Part shown: one piece after another, positions 13,534-21,664 of the stretch
Position numbering within the stretch: position 1 is the first letter of the stretch
How the letters are laid out: each line of letters begins with the position of its first letter
Source of the DNA: Microbacteriaceae bacterium PS02066
Lineage (GTDB): Bacteria > Actinomycetota > Actinomycetes > Actinomycetales > Microbacteriaceae
NCBI GenBank assembly: GCA_029959545.1
Contig: JASCPH010000032.1
Coordinates: forward strand, 1 to 37,120
Length of the DNA: 37,120 bases
Direction: 5' to 3'
Made by a program: the position numbers and the translations under genes
Notes under the pieces: model-generated
The model's input: only the letters and a program-made list of their open reading frames with translations
The model's database searches: none
Told to the model about the DNA's origin: nothing

Positions 13534-14138
13534 TGGCGCCGGTCTTCTCCCACGGCGACCTGCGCCTGTACCTGCTCAGCCTCCTCGACGAGTCCCCTCG
13601 CCACGGCTACGACCTCATGCAGGCCCTGGCCGACCGCACGGGCGGCACCTACACGCCGAGCGCCGGAACGATCTACCCGCGCCTCGCGAAGCTGGAGGAG
13701 GAGGGGCTGGTCACCAAGACGGTCGACGGGCGCAAGACGATCTACGCGCTCACGGATGCAGGGCGCGCCGAGGTCGCAGCCCGCGCGGGCGAGCTCGAGG
13801 GCATCCAGTCCGACCTCGCGGACTCCGTGCGCCTGATCGCCCAGGAGGTGCGCGGCAGCGTGCGCGAGGCGATGCGGAGCCTGCGCGCCGATCTCGCCGC
13901 GGCATCCAAAGCCGACCGGGACGCCCCGACACCGCCGCGCGAGGACGACGAGCGAAGTGCCACGCGCGAGCAGCTGCGACGTGCGGAGGCGGCCGTCACC
14001 GAGTTCCGCACGCAGGTGCGCGCCGACATGCGCACGCACGTGGCACGGGGCGGACAGCTCTCCGCATCCGCCGTCGACGCCTTCATCGAGGCGATGGATG
14101 CGGCCGCGCGCGAACTCACCCGGGGACTGCGCGGCTAG
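13533..14138 (+). CDS. PadR-family transcriptional regulator
   Basis: This 201-residue regulator has the PadR winged helix in its first 85 residues (LRLYLLSLLDESPRHGYDLMQALADRTGGTYTPSAGTIYPRLAKLEEEGLVTKTVDGRKTIYALTDAGR). A long, Arg/Glu-rich, probably coiled-coil C-terminal half (residues 90-200) follows, where PadR proteins usually dimerise. The ATG overlaps the TGA of the DUF4097 gene, and GGGAGG lies upstream inside that gene, so translation is coupled. It very likely represses its own operon through the inverted repeat at 12639-12682. The effector is unknown. The gene ends 3 bp from the converging stress-protein gene. Confidence 0.9.
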   Translation: MAPVFSHGDLRLYLLSLLDESPRHGYDLMQALADRTGGTYTPSAGTIYPRLAKLEEEGLVTKTVDGRKTIYALTDAGRAEVAARAGELEGIQSDLADSVRLIAQEVRGSVREAMRSLRADLAAASKADRDAPTPPREDDERSATREQLRRAEAAVTEFRTQVRADMRTHVARGGQLSASAVDAFIEAMDAAARELTRGLRG

Positions 14139-14141
14139 GGA

Positions 14142-14636
14142 CTACTCGACCCACGGATCGTCGGCATCGGCCAGGGGCTCCTCGAGAGGAACGACGAGCA
14201 CCGGCCGGTGCTGACGATGGGCCAGGCGCGCGGCGACCGAACCTGTAAAGAACTCCCGCAGGGTCTCGCCGAACCCGCGCCGGCGCGTGCCGACCACGAT
14301 CATCACCGCGTCCACCTGATCGGCGAGATCCTTGAGCGCCATGGCCGGATCGCCCACCAGCGAGCGCATCGTCCACGCATCCGGCGCGAGCAGCTTCTCG
14401 GCACGAGCGCGCACCGCATCCGCTTGCGCTTGCCCCGCCGCGAGGTTCAGATCGATCGGCGCGCTGTGTTCCACCCCGTCGGGATCGGCGTACGTGACGA
14501 AGCGCGTCACGTCGACATAGGCGACGACGAGATCCCGCCCGAAGAGTCGCGCATAGCGGGCGGCTTCGATCCAGACCCGATCGGGAAGATCCGCCGTCGC
14601 TCCCAGCACGACCGGTCCCACAGCCTCTTCGCCCAT
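14142..14636 (-). CDS. Universal stress protein (UspA family)
   Basis: This 164-residue single-domain Usp protein starts at an ATG with GGAGG 4 nt upstream. The core shows PVVLGATADLPDRVWIEAARYARLFGRDLVVAYVDV at the first strand and helix. The nucleotide-binding signature near the C-terminus is VVGTRRRGFGETLREFFTGSVAARLAHRQHRPVLVVP, which fits G-x(2)-G-x(9)-G-S/T type ATP-binding members. Such proteins respond to stress and starvation in the cytosol. It stands alone, converging on padR, with no operon partners. Confidence 0.85.
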   Translation of the reverse strand: MGEEAVGPVVLGATADLPDRVWIEAARYARLFGRDLVVAYVDVTRFVTYADPDGVEHSAPIDLNLAAGQAQADAVRARAEKLLAPDAWTMRSLVGDPAMALKDLADQVDAVMIVVGTRRRGFGETLREFFTGSVAARLAHRQHRPVLVVPLEEPLADADDPWVE

Positions 14637-14680
14637 GACTCCTCCGCGGGCGGCCGCGGGAGAGACCCCGCGAGCCACCG

Positions 14681-14701
14681 TGTTATTGTTAATGCTACTC
14701 T
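14681..14701 (+). promoter_or_regulatory. AT-rich promoter region before DUF3073
   Basis: An AT-rich island with overlapping -10-like boxes TATTGT (14684-14689) and TACTCT (14696-14701) lies between the divergent stress-protein and DUF3073 genes. No clear -35 is seen. Confidence 0.35.
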
Positions 14702-14781
14702 TCCCGGTTCAGAAACCGGACTACGCGGATGCGATGGGCGCCAGCTGCAGCCCTCGCCGTCAGAATATGAGGGGGTCTCGC

Positions 14782-14976
14782 ATGGGGCGTGGCCGTCAGA
14801 AGGCGAAGCACACGAAGATCGCCCGTGAGCTGAAGTCATTCAGCCCGTCGGTGAACTACGCGGCGCTCGAGCGCGAACTCGGTCACCCAAGTGACGAGAA
14901 CGAGTACGTCGACAAGTGGGCCGACCAGTACGAGGACGAAGACGAGGACGAAGACTCGCTCGAGGGCGCCCGGTAA
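14782..14976 (+). CDS. DUF3073 family protein
   Basis: This 64-residue protein begins MGRGRQKAKHTKIARELKSFSPSVNYAALERELG, the almost invariant actinobacterial DUF3073 sequence, and ends in a strongly acidic tail (DQYEDEDEDEDSLEGAR). A GAGGGGG stretch lies upstream of the ATG. The basic head and acidic tail suggest a nucleic-acid- or ribosome-associated protein, but the family has no assigned function. In actinobacteria it is commonly found near purine genes such as purM and purF, as here. The stop codon lies in the loop side of the downstream hairpin. Confidence 0.9.
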   Translation: MGRGRQKAKHTKIARELKSFSPSVNYAALERELGHPSDENEYVDKWADQYEDEDEDEDSLEGAR

Positions 14977-14987
14977 CCACCGGGCGC
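14966..14987 (+). terminator. Hairpin overlapping the DUF3073 stop codon
   Basis: A perfect 9-bp stem (14966-14974 with 14979-14987) and 4-nt loop overlap the TAA at 14974-14976. There is no T-tract. Confidence 0.55.
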
Positions 14988-15015
14988 GCACGGCGAAACC
15001 TCGCCCTCTCCTCGT

Positions 15016-15067
15016 CACAGCCAGGCCGCACGGCGCACCGCTCCGGTGACCGTGCGGCTGCTCTGTG
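15016..15067 (-). terminator. Extended hairpin after purF
   Basis: CACAG (15016-15020) pairs with CTGTG (15063-15067), enclosing GCCGCACGG with CCGTGCGGC and an inner CACCG with CGGTG. It lies 3 nt from the purF stop codon and between converging genes. Confidence 0.65.
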
Positions 15068-15070
15068 GTG

Positions 15071-16531
15071 TCAGGACGTCTGCGTGCCCTCGACCCAGGC
15101 GAGGTACTCCTCGCTGACGGTCCCGGTCACGTAGCGCCCGTCGAAGCAGCTCATGTCGAGGTCGGTGATGTCGGAGCCCTCGAGGATCGCCGCCTTGAGG
15201 TCGTCGATCTCCTGGTAGACCATGTAGTCCGCGCCGAGCTCCTCGGCGATCTCGGGGATCGTCCGGCCGTGCGCAACCAGCTCGTGCCGCGACGGCATGT
15301 TGATGCCGTAGACGTGCGGGAACCGCACCGGCGGCGCCGCGGAGGCGAACGTCACCGACAGCGCGCCCGCATCCCGCGCCATCTGGATGATCTCCTTGCT
15401 CGTCGTGCCGCGCACGATCGAGTCGTCGACCAGCAGCACGTTCTTGCCCTTGAACTCGCTCGGCATGGCGTTGAGCTTCTGGCGGACGCTCTTCTTGCGC
15501 ACGGCCTGGCCGGGCATGATGAAGGTCCGACCCACATAGCGGTTCTTGTAGAAGCCCTCGCGGTACTCGATGCCGAGCTTGCGGGCCACCTGCATCGCCG
15601 CAGGGCGCGAGGAGTCCGGGATCGGCATGACCACGTCGATCGTGCCCTGCGGGGTGTACTTCGCGATCGTGTCGGCGAGGCGGTCGCCCATGCGCAGGCG
15701 CGTCTCGTACACCGAGATGCCGTTCATGACCGAGTCGGGACGCGCGAGATACACGTACTCGAACGAGCACGGCGCGAGCGTCGTCTCGCTCGCGCACTGG
15801 CGCGCGTGGAGCGTCCCGTCGAGCGCGACGAACACGGCCTCGCCGGGGGCGACGTCGCGGACGACCTCGAAGCCGGCGTTGTCGAGCACGAGCGACTCGG
15901 AAGCCACCACCCACTCGTCGTGACCGTCCGGGTTGGAGCGGCGACCGAGGATCAGCGGACGGATGCCGAACGGATCGCGGAAGGCCAGCAGACCGTGGCC
16001 GGCGATGAGGGCGATCGCGGCGTACGAGCCCTCGACGCGCTCGTGCACACGTGCGACGGCGCGGAACACCTGCTCAGCGTCCAGTTCGAGACCCGGGATC
16101 TCGGACTGCAGCTCGCCGGCGAGCACGTTCACGAGCAGCTCGGTGTCGGAGCTCGTGTTGAGGTGGCGGCGGTCCTTGCGGAACAGCTCCTCGGTGAGCT
16201 CCCGCGTGTTGGTCAGGTTGCCGTTGTGCACCAGGACGATGCCGTAGGGGGCGTTGACATAGAAGGGCTGCGCCTCTTCTTCGTTGGACGCCGTGCCCTT
16301 GGTGGCGTAGCGCACGTGACCGAGCCCGATCTCACCGAGCAGGGCCCGCATGTCGCGGGTGCGGAACGCCTCGCGCACCTGACCCTTCGCCTTGGCGATG
16401 TGGAAGACGCCCGAGCCCTCGGCGGTCGCGATACCGGTGGAGTCCTGTCCGCGATGCTGCAGCAGCAGGAGGGAGTCGTAGATGTCCTGATTGATCGGGC
16501 CCTGCCCGACCATTCCGACGATGCCGCACAT
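15071..16531 (-). CDS. purF: Amidophosphoribosyltransferase
   Basis: This 486-residue enzyme catalyses the first committed step of purine synthesis, PRPP plus glutamine to 5-phosphoribosylamine. The N-terminal class II glutaminase starts MCGIVGMVG, with Cys2 the nucleophile after Met removal, and continues with LLLLQHRGQDSTGIAT. The phosphoribosyltransferase half shows VLLVDDSIVRGTTSKEI at about residue 365, the PRPP-binding loop. The segments around YREGFYKNRYVGRTFI and MPSRHELVAHGRT are also typical. The ATG lies 6 nt after the purM stop with no strong Shine-Dalgarno, so it is probably expressed with purM. The order purM then purF is the reverse of the purF-purM order common in other actinobacteria. 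Confidence 0.96.
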   Translation of the reverse strand: MCGIVGMVGQGPINQDIYDSLLLLQHRGQDSTGIATAEGSGVFHIAKAKGQVREAFRTRDMRALLGEIGLGHVRYATKGTASNEEEAQPFYVNAPYGIVLVHNGNLTNTRELTEELFRKDRRHLNTSSDTELLVNVLAGELQSEIPGLELDAEQVFRAVARVHERVEGSYAAIALIAGHGLLAFRDPFGIRPLILGRRSNPDGHDEWVVASESLVLDNAGFEVVRDVAPGEAVFVALDGTLHARQCASETTLAPCSFEYVYLARPDSVMNGISVYETRLRMGDRLADTIAKYTPQGTIDVVMPIPDSSRPAAMQVARKLGIEYREGFYKNRYVGRTFIMPGQAVRKKSVRQKLNAMPSEFKGKNVLLVDDSIVRGTTSKEIIQMARDAGALSVTFASAAPPVRFPHVYGINMPSRHELVAHGRTIPEIAEELGADYMVYQEIDDLKAAILEGSDITDLDMSCFDGRYVTGTVSEEYLAWVEGTQTS

Positions 16532-16537
16532 GAGGTG

Positions 16538-17656
16538 TTAGTTCGCTCCGTCTCGCGTGCCGTCGCCGTAGGCGCCCACCAGGCGCACCGCGCCGCCGTC
16601 GACGCCCTTGGCGCCCTCGATCCACTCGCCGTCTGCCCGTGAGCCCTCGCCCACCACGCCGACCTGCCAGGCGTCGATGCCGTATCGAGCGAGAACGGAT
16701 GCGGCCGCATCCACGCGCTCAGCGGAGATGACCGCGAAGAATCCGATGCCCAGGTTCCACGTGCCCTCGGTGGCCTCCAGCTGCAGATCGCCGAGATCGG
16801 CGAGCACCCGGAACACGGGCGCGGGCGACCACGTGGAACGGTCGACCTCGACCCAGCTCCCGGGCGCGAGCACCCGAGCGAGGTTCGCGCCGATGCCGCC
16901 CCCGGTCACGTGGCTGAGGCTGTGCACATCGCCGCCGAGCTCGTCGATGAGCGCGAGGATCGGTGTCGTATAGAGGCGGGTGGGCTCGAGGAGCGCCTCG
17001 CCCCACGTGCGGCCGAAGTCCGCGGCGTGATCGCCGTACTGCACGCCGGCGCGGGCCACGATGTGACGCACGAGCGAGTAGCCGTTGGCGTGGAGTCCGC
17101 TCGAGGCCAGAGCGATCACCGCATCGCCCGGGCGGACGCGGTCGGCGCCCAGCACACGGTCGGCCTCGACCACGCCGGTCGCCGCTCCCGCGACGTCGTA
17201 GTCTGCGACTCCGAGGAGCCCCGGATGCTCGGCCGTCTCGCCTCCCACGAGCGCGGTGCCAGTGGCCTCACAGCCCTCGGCGATACCGCGCACGATGGCG
17301 GCGATGCGCTCGGGGACGACCTTGCCGCACGCGATGTAGTCCGTCATGAACAGCGGCTTGGCGCCGACCACGACGATGTCGTCGACGACCATGCCGACCA
17401 GGTCCTGACCGATGGTGTCGTGCTTGTCGATCGCCTGCGCGATGGCGACCTTGGTGCCCACGCCGTCGGTGCTGGAGGCCAGCAGCGGCCGGCGGTAGCC
17501 GAGAAGAGCGGAGGCGTCGAACAGCCCTGCGAATCCACCGACGCCACCCAGGACCTCGGGGCCCTGGGTGCGACGCACGGCCGACTTCATGAGTTCGACG
17601 GCCAGATCACCCGCGGCGGTGTCTACACCCGCGGCGGCATAGGGATCGGGAGCCAC
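16538..17656 (-). CDS. purM: Phosphoribosylformylglycinamidine cyclo-ligase (AIR synthetase)
   Basis: This 372-residue enzyme converts FGAM to AIR with ATP, the fifth step of purine synthesis. It shows YAAAGVDTAAGD at the N-terminus, LLASSTDGVGTKVAIA, VDDIVVVGAKPLFMTDYIACG and LVGGETAEHPG, then GLHANGYSLVR and HVTGGGIGANLARVL, all family landmarks in the right order. The GTG start (17654-17656) follows a TAGGCT box by 6 nt, so the purM-purF transcript is probably leaderless. Confidence 0.96.
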   Translation of the reverse strand: MAPDPYAAAGVDTAAGDLAVELMKSAVRRTQGPEVLGGVGGFAGLFDASALLGYRRPLLASSTDGVGTKVAIAQAIDKHDTIGQDLVGMVVDDIVVVGAKPLFMTDYIACGKVVPERIAAIVRGIAEGCEATGTALVGGETAEHPGLLGVADYDVAGAATGVVEADRVLGADRVRPGDAVIALASSGLHANGYSLVRHIVARAGVQYGDHAADFGRTWGEALLEPTRLYTTPILALIDELGGDVHSLSHVTGGGIGANLARVLAPGSWVEVDRSTWSPAPVFRVLADLGDLQLEATEGTWNLGIGFFAVISAERVDAAASVLARYGIDAWQVGVVGEGSRADGEWIEGAKGVDGGAVRLVGAYGDGTRDGAN

Positions 17657-17662
17657 CCCTTC

Positions 17663-17668
17663 AGCCTA
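17663..17668 (-). promoter_or_regulatory. -10 box of purM-purF
   Basis: TAGGCT on the minus strand lies 6 nt before the purM GTG. The 187 bp between this box and the divergent box at 17856 holds no gene I can support. Confidence 0.5.
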
Positions 17669-17855
17669 CCCGGCCGAGCGCACCGTCGCTCCGCCGGGTG
17701 AGGGCGGTGCGACATCCGCACGATCGGTGGCACACGCGCACGCACGAGGCGCAGGAGGCGGCGAAGATACGACGGGCCGTGCACACGTCTCCGCACGAGG
17801 CGGACGAGATGCGCGCCGCAGCGGCAAACGCCGTCCGCGAGGGTCGGGCGGCCCC

Positions 17856-17861
17856 TACAAT
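17856..17861 (+). promoter_or_regulatory. -10 box of the gene at 17868
   Basis: TACAAT, a near-consensus -10, lies 6 nt before the ATG at 17868. Confidence 0.55.
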
Positions 17862-17867
17862 GACGGC

Positions 17868-18458
17868 ATGCCGAGCGCCGAGAGGCCGCAGTGGGTGGTC
17901 CGCGAAGACGCGGGACCGAGCGTGCTCGCCGCGCTCTATCTCCGGCAGATGCTCGGCATCCGCAGTCCCGAGGAACTGCCGGGGCTTCGCGGCGTCCCGA
18001 CCGACGCGCCCGAGGCGGATGCGGTGCTGGAGCGGCAGTGGCGCGCGCTGTGGGCGATGACCGTGGAGCCGATGGCCCACCTCTCCGAGGTGCCGCTGGA
18101 GCTCGTCGCGGGCATGGACACCCTGCTCGCGCTGCCCGCCGACGGCGCCGACGAACTGCGTGCCGCGATCGTTCCCCACGCCGGCGCGGCGCTCGCCTTC
18201 GCCCGCTCCGCCAGTGCTGTCCACACCGATCGCGTGCGCGGCTCGTCGTACCGCGCGTACGCGAGCGCGATCGCCGTGCACGAGCGCGAGGTGGGGCGGC
18301 GGGCGCACTCGTTCGAGCTGAACGTGCAGGTGCTGCCGCTCGCCCAACGGGGGCTCTGGTGGATCGGTTCCCTCACGATCGCCGTGACCGACGGACTGCG
18401 TGGGGATGTGGCGGCCTTCGACGCGGCGATCCACCCGATCATCGCGGAACTGGCCTGA
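17868..18458 (+). CDS. Uncharacterised protein divergent from purM
   Basis: This 196-residue soluble protein has no motif I recognise. It begins MPSAERPQWVVREDAGPSVLAALYLRQMLGI and ends with two hydrophobic strands (FELNVQVLPLAQRGLWWIGSLTIAVTDGLRGDVAAFDAAI), suggesting an alpha/beta fold. The frame is open upstream of the ATG, but a near-consensus TACAAT box 6 nt before it supports this start and a leaderless transcript. Codon usage is normal for the region. It ends 2 bp from the converging membrane protein gene. It is probably a conserved family neighbour of purM in this lineage, with unknown function. Confidence 0.75.
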   Translation: MPSAERPQWVVREDAGPSVLAALYLRQMLGIRSPEELPGLRGVPTDAPEADAVLERQWRALWAMTVEPMAHLSEVPLELVAGMDTLLALPADGADELRAAIVPHAGAALAFARSASAVHTDRVRGSSYRAYASAIAVHEREVGRRAHSFELNVQVLPLAQRGLWWIGSLTIAVTDGLRGDVAAFDAAIHPIIAELA

Positions 18459-18460
18459 GC

Positions 18461-18811
18461 TCAGTCCTCGTCGCGGCGGACGTGGGCCACCTCGACCGAG
18501 ACGTCGCGGGCGCGTCGCGCCATCGCCCGGTCGAAGAGGAGGGCGATGACTCCGCCGACAGTGAGGCCGACGACGGCGCAGACGAGGGCGAGGAAGCCGA
18601 ACACCTGCATCTGGGTGTACTGCACGCCCGCTGCGCTCGGCTCCTCGGTGCCGTGGAACGCGAAGGTCAGGATCATCGCGACGAGCACGCCCACGGCCGC
18701 GCCCAGAACGAGGAAGACGCCGTACTTGGGCGCGCGACGCACCCGCAGGGTCTCGACGTGCTCGTCGGTCACCGTGCGGGGGGTCTCGGGGTCCTGCGGC
18801 TCGGGGGCCAT
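18461..18811 (-). CDS. Small two-helix membrane protein
   Basis: This 116-residue protein has a charged N-terminus (residues 1-30, Pro/Glu-rich), a first helix (YGVFLVLGAAVGVLVAMILTFAF), an extracytoplasmic loop, a second helix (FGFLALVCAVVGLTVGGVIALLF) and a basic cytosolic tail (DRAMARRARDVSVEVAHVRRDED). I know the pattern from uncharacterised actinobacterial proteins but cannot give a function. The ATG at 18809-18811 follows GACAAT by 6 nt, again the leaderless spacing. An in-frame upstream extension exists but lacks that geometry and is Ser/Arg-rich. Confidence 0.75.
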   Translation of the reverse strand: MAPEPQDPETPRTVTDEHVETLRVRRAPKYGVFLVLGAAVGVLVAMILTFAFHGTEEPSAAGVQYTQMQVFGFLALVCAVVGLTVGGVIALLFDRAMARRARDVSVEVAHVRRDED

Positions 18812-18817
18812 GTGTCC

Positions 18818-18823
18818 ATTGTC
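18818..18823 (-). promoter_or_regulatory. -10 box of the small membrane protein gene
   Basis: GACAAT on the minus strand lies 6 nt before the ATG. Confidence 0.45.
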
Positions 18824-18903
18824 GCATCCACCGCGTGCACGCTCGTCAGAGTCGCTGGAGGGCGATGTCACGGCGCGGGGGCTCGGCGCGCCCACGGACA
18901 CGC

Positions 18904-18934
18904 CGAAGCGCCGGCCCCCAGGACCGGCGCTTCG
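18904..18934. terminator. Hairpin, second of a tandem pair
   Basis: A perfect 11-bp stem (18904-18914 with 18924-18934) and 9-nt loop. With the next hairpin it forms a tandem terminator for the large HtaA gene. Confidence 0.65.
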
Positions 18935-18941
18935 GGTTTAG

Positions 18942-18972
18942 GGCGCCCCGCGGAAGCCGTTCGCGGGGCGCC
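18942..18972. terminator. Hairpin directly after the large HtaA gene
   Basis: A perfect 11-bp GC stem (18942-18952 with 18962-18972) and 9-nt loop begin 7 nt after the stop codon of the HtaA surface protein. Confidence 0.7.
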
Positions 18973-18979
18973 GAGCCTG

Positions 18980-21553
18980 TCAGGCCCGCTGACGGCGACG
19001 CATGGCCGCCAGCAGCACGCCGCCGAACGCGATCACACCGATGCCGAACCAGAGCGCATCCATCGGCGCAGCCGAGCCCGTGGACGCCAGCGCACTGTCG
19101 GTGGCGCTGTCGCACGGCACCTCGGCACCGAGCGGCAGCGAGAAGGTGACGGCATCCAGCGCCGTGCCCGCCTCATAGAAGCCGGCGAAGGCCTGCGCGC
19201 CCGCCGAGGTGAGCGTCGCCGACGCCCCGGAGAATGTCACACGGTTCGCTGACTCCTGCGCCTGAGGAAGGGACAGCGTCGCGAAGACGATGCCCGATGC
19301 GTTCGTGTCGGGCGAGCCGTTGAAGCCCTTCGACTGCACGTTCAGGATGAGCGAGGCGGAACTCGCGTTGTTGATCTGGATGCGGGGGTTGGACAGCGTC
19401 ATGTCGAGCGCACCGCCGTGCCCCGTGTAGTGCACGGATCCGCCGAAGCTCACCCGTCCGCGGTCGGCCTCGGTGTTGAAGGCCCCCGAACCCGTTCCCC
19501 AGCCGCCGTTGATCGCGCCGTTCGCGACAGAGCCGGTGACGTAGGAGCGGAACGACTCCTTGACGCCCCAGTCGATGCTCGCGCCCGACACGGCGCGGGC
19601 GACGCAGACGGGAGCCGCGACCTGCTCGACGGCGGGGACGACGGTCGCCGCGGTGACGGAGAAGGGAGCGGATGCGACGACCGCACCGTTCACGCTGAGC
19701 TCGACCGTGTGCGCGCCCACCGGGAAGTCCGCGGGGACGTTCCAGCTGAACGTGACGGTGCCGCTGCCGCTCGCGGGCACCGTGCCGATGGTCACCGGCT
19801 CGGAGTGAGCGACGGCCGTCACGGCGTCGCCGGCCTGGAAGCCGCCTCCGGTGATCGTGAGCAGACCACCCTGCTGCGCGCTCGCGCCGACCGGGAAGCC
19901 GACGAAGGGAGCTACGGGCTGCGCGACGGCGACCGGCGTGAACGTGTCGAGCGAACGGTCGGTGACGGACAGGCCGTGTGCCGCGGAGGTGACGACCTGG
20001 TAGCTCTTCGATGCGTCGAGCGCCCCTGCGGGCACGGTCAGCGTCGTCGAGAACGCGCCGTCGACGATACCGGCCGACGGGACCCACGCCTGGGCGATCC
20101 AGCCGGCGGTGGGCAGCGGCGAGCCGCCGCTCCAGGCGGAGGTCTCACCCAGCAGGACGTACGCGCCGTTCGCGGCGCCGGCTCCGACGAAGCCGGTACC
20201 GGCGACGGTCAGCACGTTCTGCACCGAGGGGTCCAGCGGCGTGCTCGGCGTCACCGTGACGGCGGGCTCGGTCTCCGGCTCGGGCTCGGGCTCGGTCTCG
20301 ACCCGATCGCCAACGTAGTTGACGGGGACCGACAGCTCCTGCTGCGCGTTCACGACGCCGCCGGCGCCGTAGGTGTACACGCCCCAGCGCCCCCCAGAGA
20401 GGGCGCTGGCCGCATCCTTCGCGACGAGGTTCGCGGTGAATGTGCCATCGGTGGCCAGCTCCGCCCACTGCTGGCGGACCGCGCTCTGATAGGCGACGGG
20501 CACCTGAGAGACGGTGTCGGCGGTCAGGGCCCACAGCTGGGAGACGACCTTGCGCGCCGACGAGGGCGCCGCCTGAGAGGGGCGCCAGGTGTCGAGGAAC
20601 GAACCGAAGACGACGTAGGTGCCCTGAGGGAGAGTGTTGGGGATCGGCACTCCGCGCCCGCCGACGTTGGCCGCGGGGTCGAAGCCGGAGCCGCGGACGA
20701 CGAGGACATCGTCGCTGTACACGGGCTGTCCGGTGTACGGAGTGGTCCCGTCGGCGAGGAACACCGAGAGCGCCGGGGTGAACACCGGCTCGGCCTGGGG
20801 CGCGGTGATCGACACCGTGATCGCGGTCGACGTCGACGCCGCGTATGCCGACGTGTCGGCGGGCGTGAACGCCGCCTTCAGGGTGTGGTCGGCGACGCTC
20901 AGCGACGAGGTCCGCAGGACCGCAGTCCCGGCATCCACGGGCGCAGTGCCGAGGGATGCGGCCCCGTCGAAGAACTCGACCGATCCCGCTGCGGCGGGCG
21001 TGACCGTCGCGGTCAACGTCACCTCGGCTCCTGCCACGGCGGATGCGGGCGCGGCTGCGAGCGTGGCGGTGGTCGCCGTCGCGGGGAACAACGCCGTCCA
21101 GTCGATCGCGACGCCGGTGCGCGCGTACAGGTTGCTCGCACTCGGGTTCGAGCGGGAGGGCCAGGCGATCACGTCGTAGGACTTCGTGCGGTCGAGCGTC
21201 GCGGCAGACTGCTCGAGCGAGCCGGAAATGGCGCCGGACGAGTCGGGGGAGACCGCGGCGGCGGGGATGCTGCCGCCGAGCTGGATGCTGCCGAGATCCG
21301 TGTCGGCGGGGATGAGTGCGATGTAGAGGGACGGCTGAGACTGCCCCGGAAGGGCCGTGATGTTGCCGTAGCCGCCTCCCGTGACGGAGACGGTGACGGA
21401 CGTGCCGGGGTCGACGGCGGCGGTCGCCGAGAGCGTGTAGCTGGCGGCCTGGGCGGGAACGGCGGCGCCGAAGACGGCGGCGGAGGCGACGAGCGCGGTC
21501 GCCACCGCGCTCGCGAGCAGGCGCCGCAGCGACGCTCGAGGTGATGTGTGCAC
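18980..21553 (-). CDS. Large HtaA-domain surface protein with LASTG sorting signal
   Basis: This 857-residue secreted protein has a signal peptide cleaved after about residue 36 (AQA). Several Ig-like or bacterial-repeat domains fill residues 40-640, interrupted by an acidic spacer (EPEPEPETEP, about 415). One HtaA heme-binding domain spans about 655-815. The domain shows SIDWGVKESFRSYVTG and HYTGHGGALDM, whose Tyr and His match the heme-contact residues of Corynebacterium HtaA. The C-terminus is LASTG (822-826), a hydrophobic helix and RRRQR, a cell-wall sorting signal of the LAxTG type read by class E sortases. It should capture heme at the cell wall and pass it to HmuT. AAGGAG precedes the GTG start, and a DtxR/IdeR-type box lies at 21617-21635. 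No sortase is in the window. Confidence 0.88.
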   Translation of the reverse strand: MHTSPRASLRRLLASAVATALVASAAVFGAAVPAQAASYTLSATAAVDPGTSVTVSVTGGGYGNITALPGQSQPSLYIALIPADTDLGSIQLGGSIPAAAVSPDSSGAISGSLEQSAATLDRTKSYDVIAWPSRSNPSASNLYARTGVAIDWTALFPATATTATLAAAPASAVAGAEVTLTATVTPAAAGSVEFFDGAASLGTAPVDAGTAVLRTSSLSVADHTLKAAFTPADTSAYAASTSTAITVSITAPQAEPVFTPALSVFLADGTTPYTGQPVYSDDVLVVRGSGFDPAANVGGRGVPIPNTLPQGTYVVFGSFLDTWRPSQAAPSSARKVVSQLWALTADTVSQVPVAYQSAVRQQWAELATDGTFTANLVAKDAASALSGGRWGVYTYGAGGVVNAQQELSVPVNYVGDRVETEPEPEPETEPAVTVTPSTPLDPSVQNVLTVAGTGFVGAGAANGAYVLLGETSAWSGGSPLPTAGWIAQAWVPSAGIVDGAFSTTLTVPAGALDASKSYQVVTSAAHGLSVTDRSLDTFTPVAVAQPVAPFVGFPVGASAQQGGLLTITGGGFQAGDAVTAVAHSEPVTIGTVPASGSGTVTFSWNVPADFPVGAHTVELSVNGAVVASAPFSVTAATVVPAVEQVAAPVCVARAVSGASIDWGVKESFRSYVTGSVANGAINGGWGTGSGAFNTEADRGRVSFGGSVHYTGHGGALDMTLSNPRIQINNASSASLILNVQSKGFNGSPDTNASGIVFATLSLPQAQESANRVTFSGASATLTSAGAQAFAGFYEAGTALDAVTFSLPLGAEVPCDSATDSALASTGSAAPMDALWFGIGVIAFGGVLLAAMRRRQRA

Positions 21554-21616
21554 GGGTAACTCCTTGCGGAAGGCGGGTCGGCGATCGCGGGACGTGATCC
21601 ATCTCGCGATCCAAGG

Positions 21617-21635
21617 TTAGCTTAGCCTTACCAAA
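21617..21635. promoter_or_regulatory. DtxR/IdeR-type iron box before the large HtaA gene
   Basis: TTAGCTTAGCCTTACCAAA matches the 19-bp actinobacterial iron box TTAGGTTAGSCTAACCTAA at 16 positions. It lies between hmuV and the large HtaA gene, so that gene can be induced by iron limitation independently of the hmu operon. Confidence 0.82.
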
Positions 21636-21664
21636 CTCGAATCTGAGAATTCGATATGCGCCTG

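Noticed and set aside
17661..17855. Cys-rich minus-strand frame and a plus-strand frame between purM and the gene at 17868
   Set aside because: Neither has a supported start. The plus frame runs out of phase through the next gene and the minus frame ends inside the purM promoter.
18980..21553. Long plus-strand frame opposite the large HtaA gene
   Set aside because: It lacks any domain, and the minus strand has signal peptide, HtaA domain and sorting signal in one frame.
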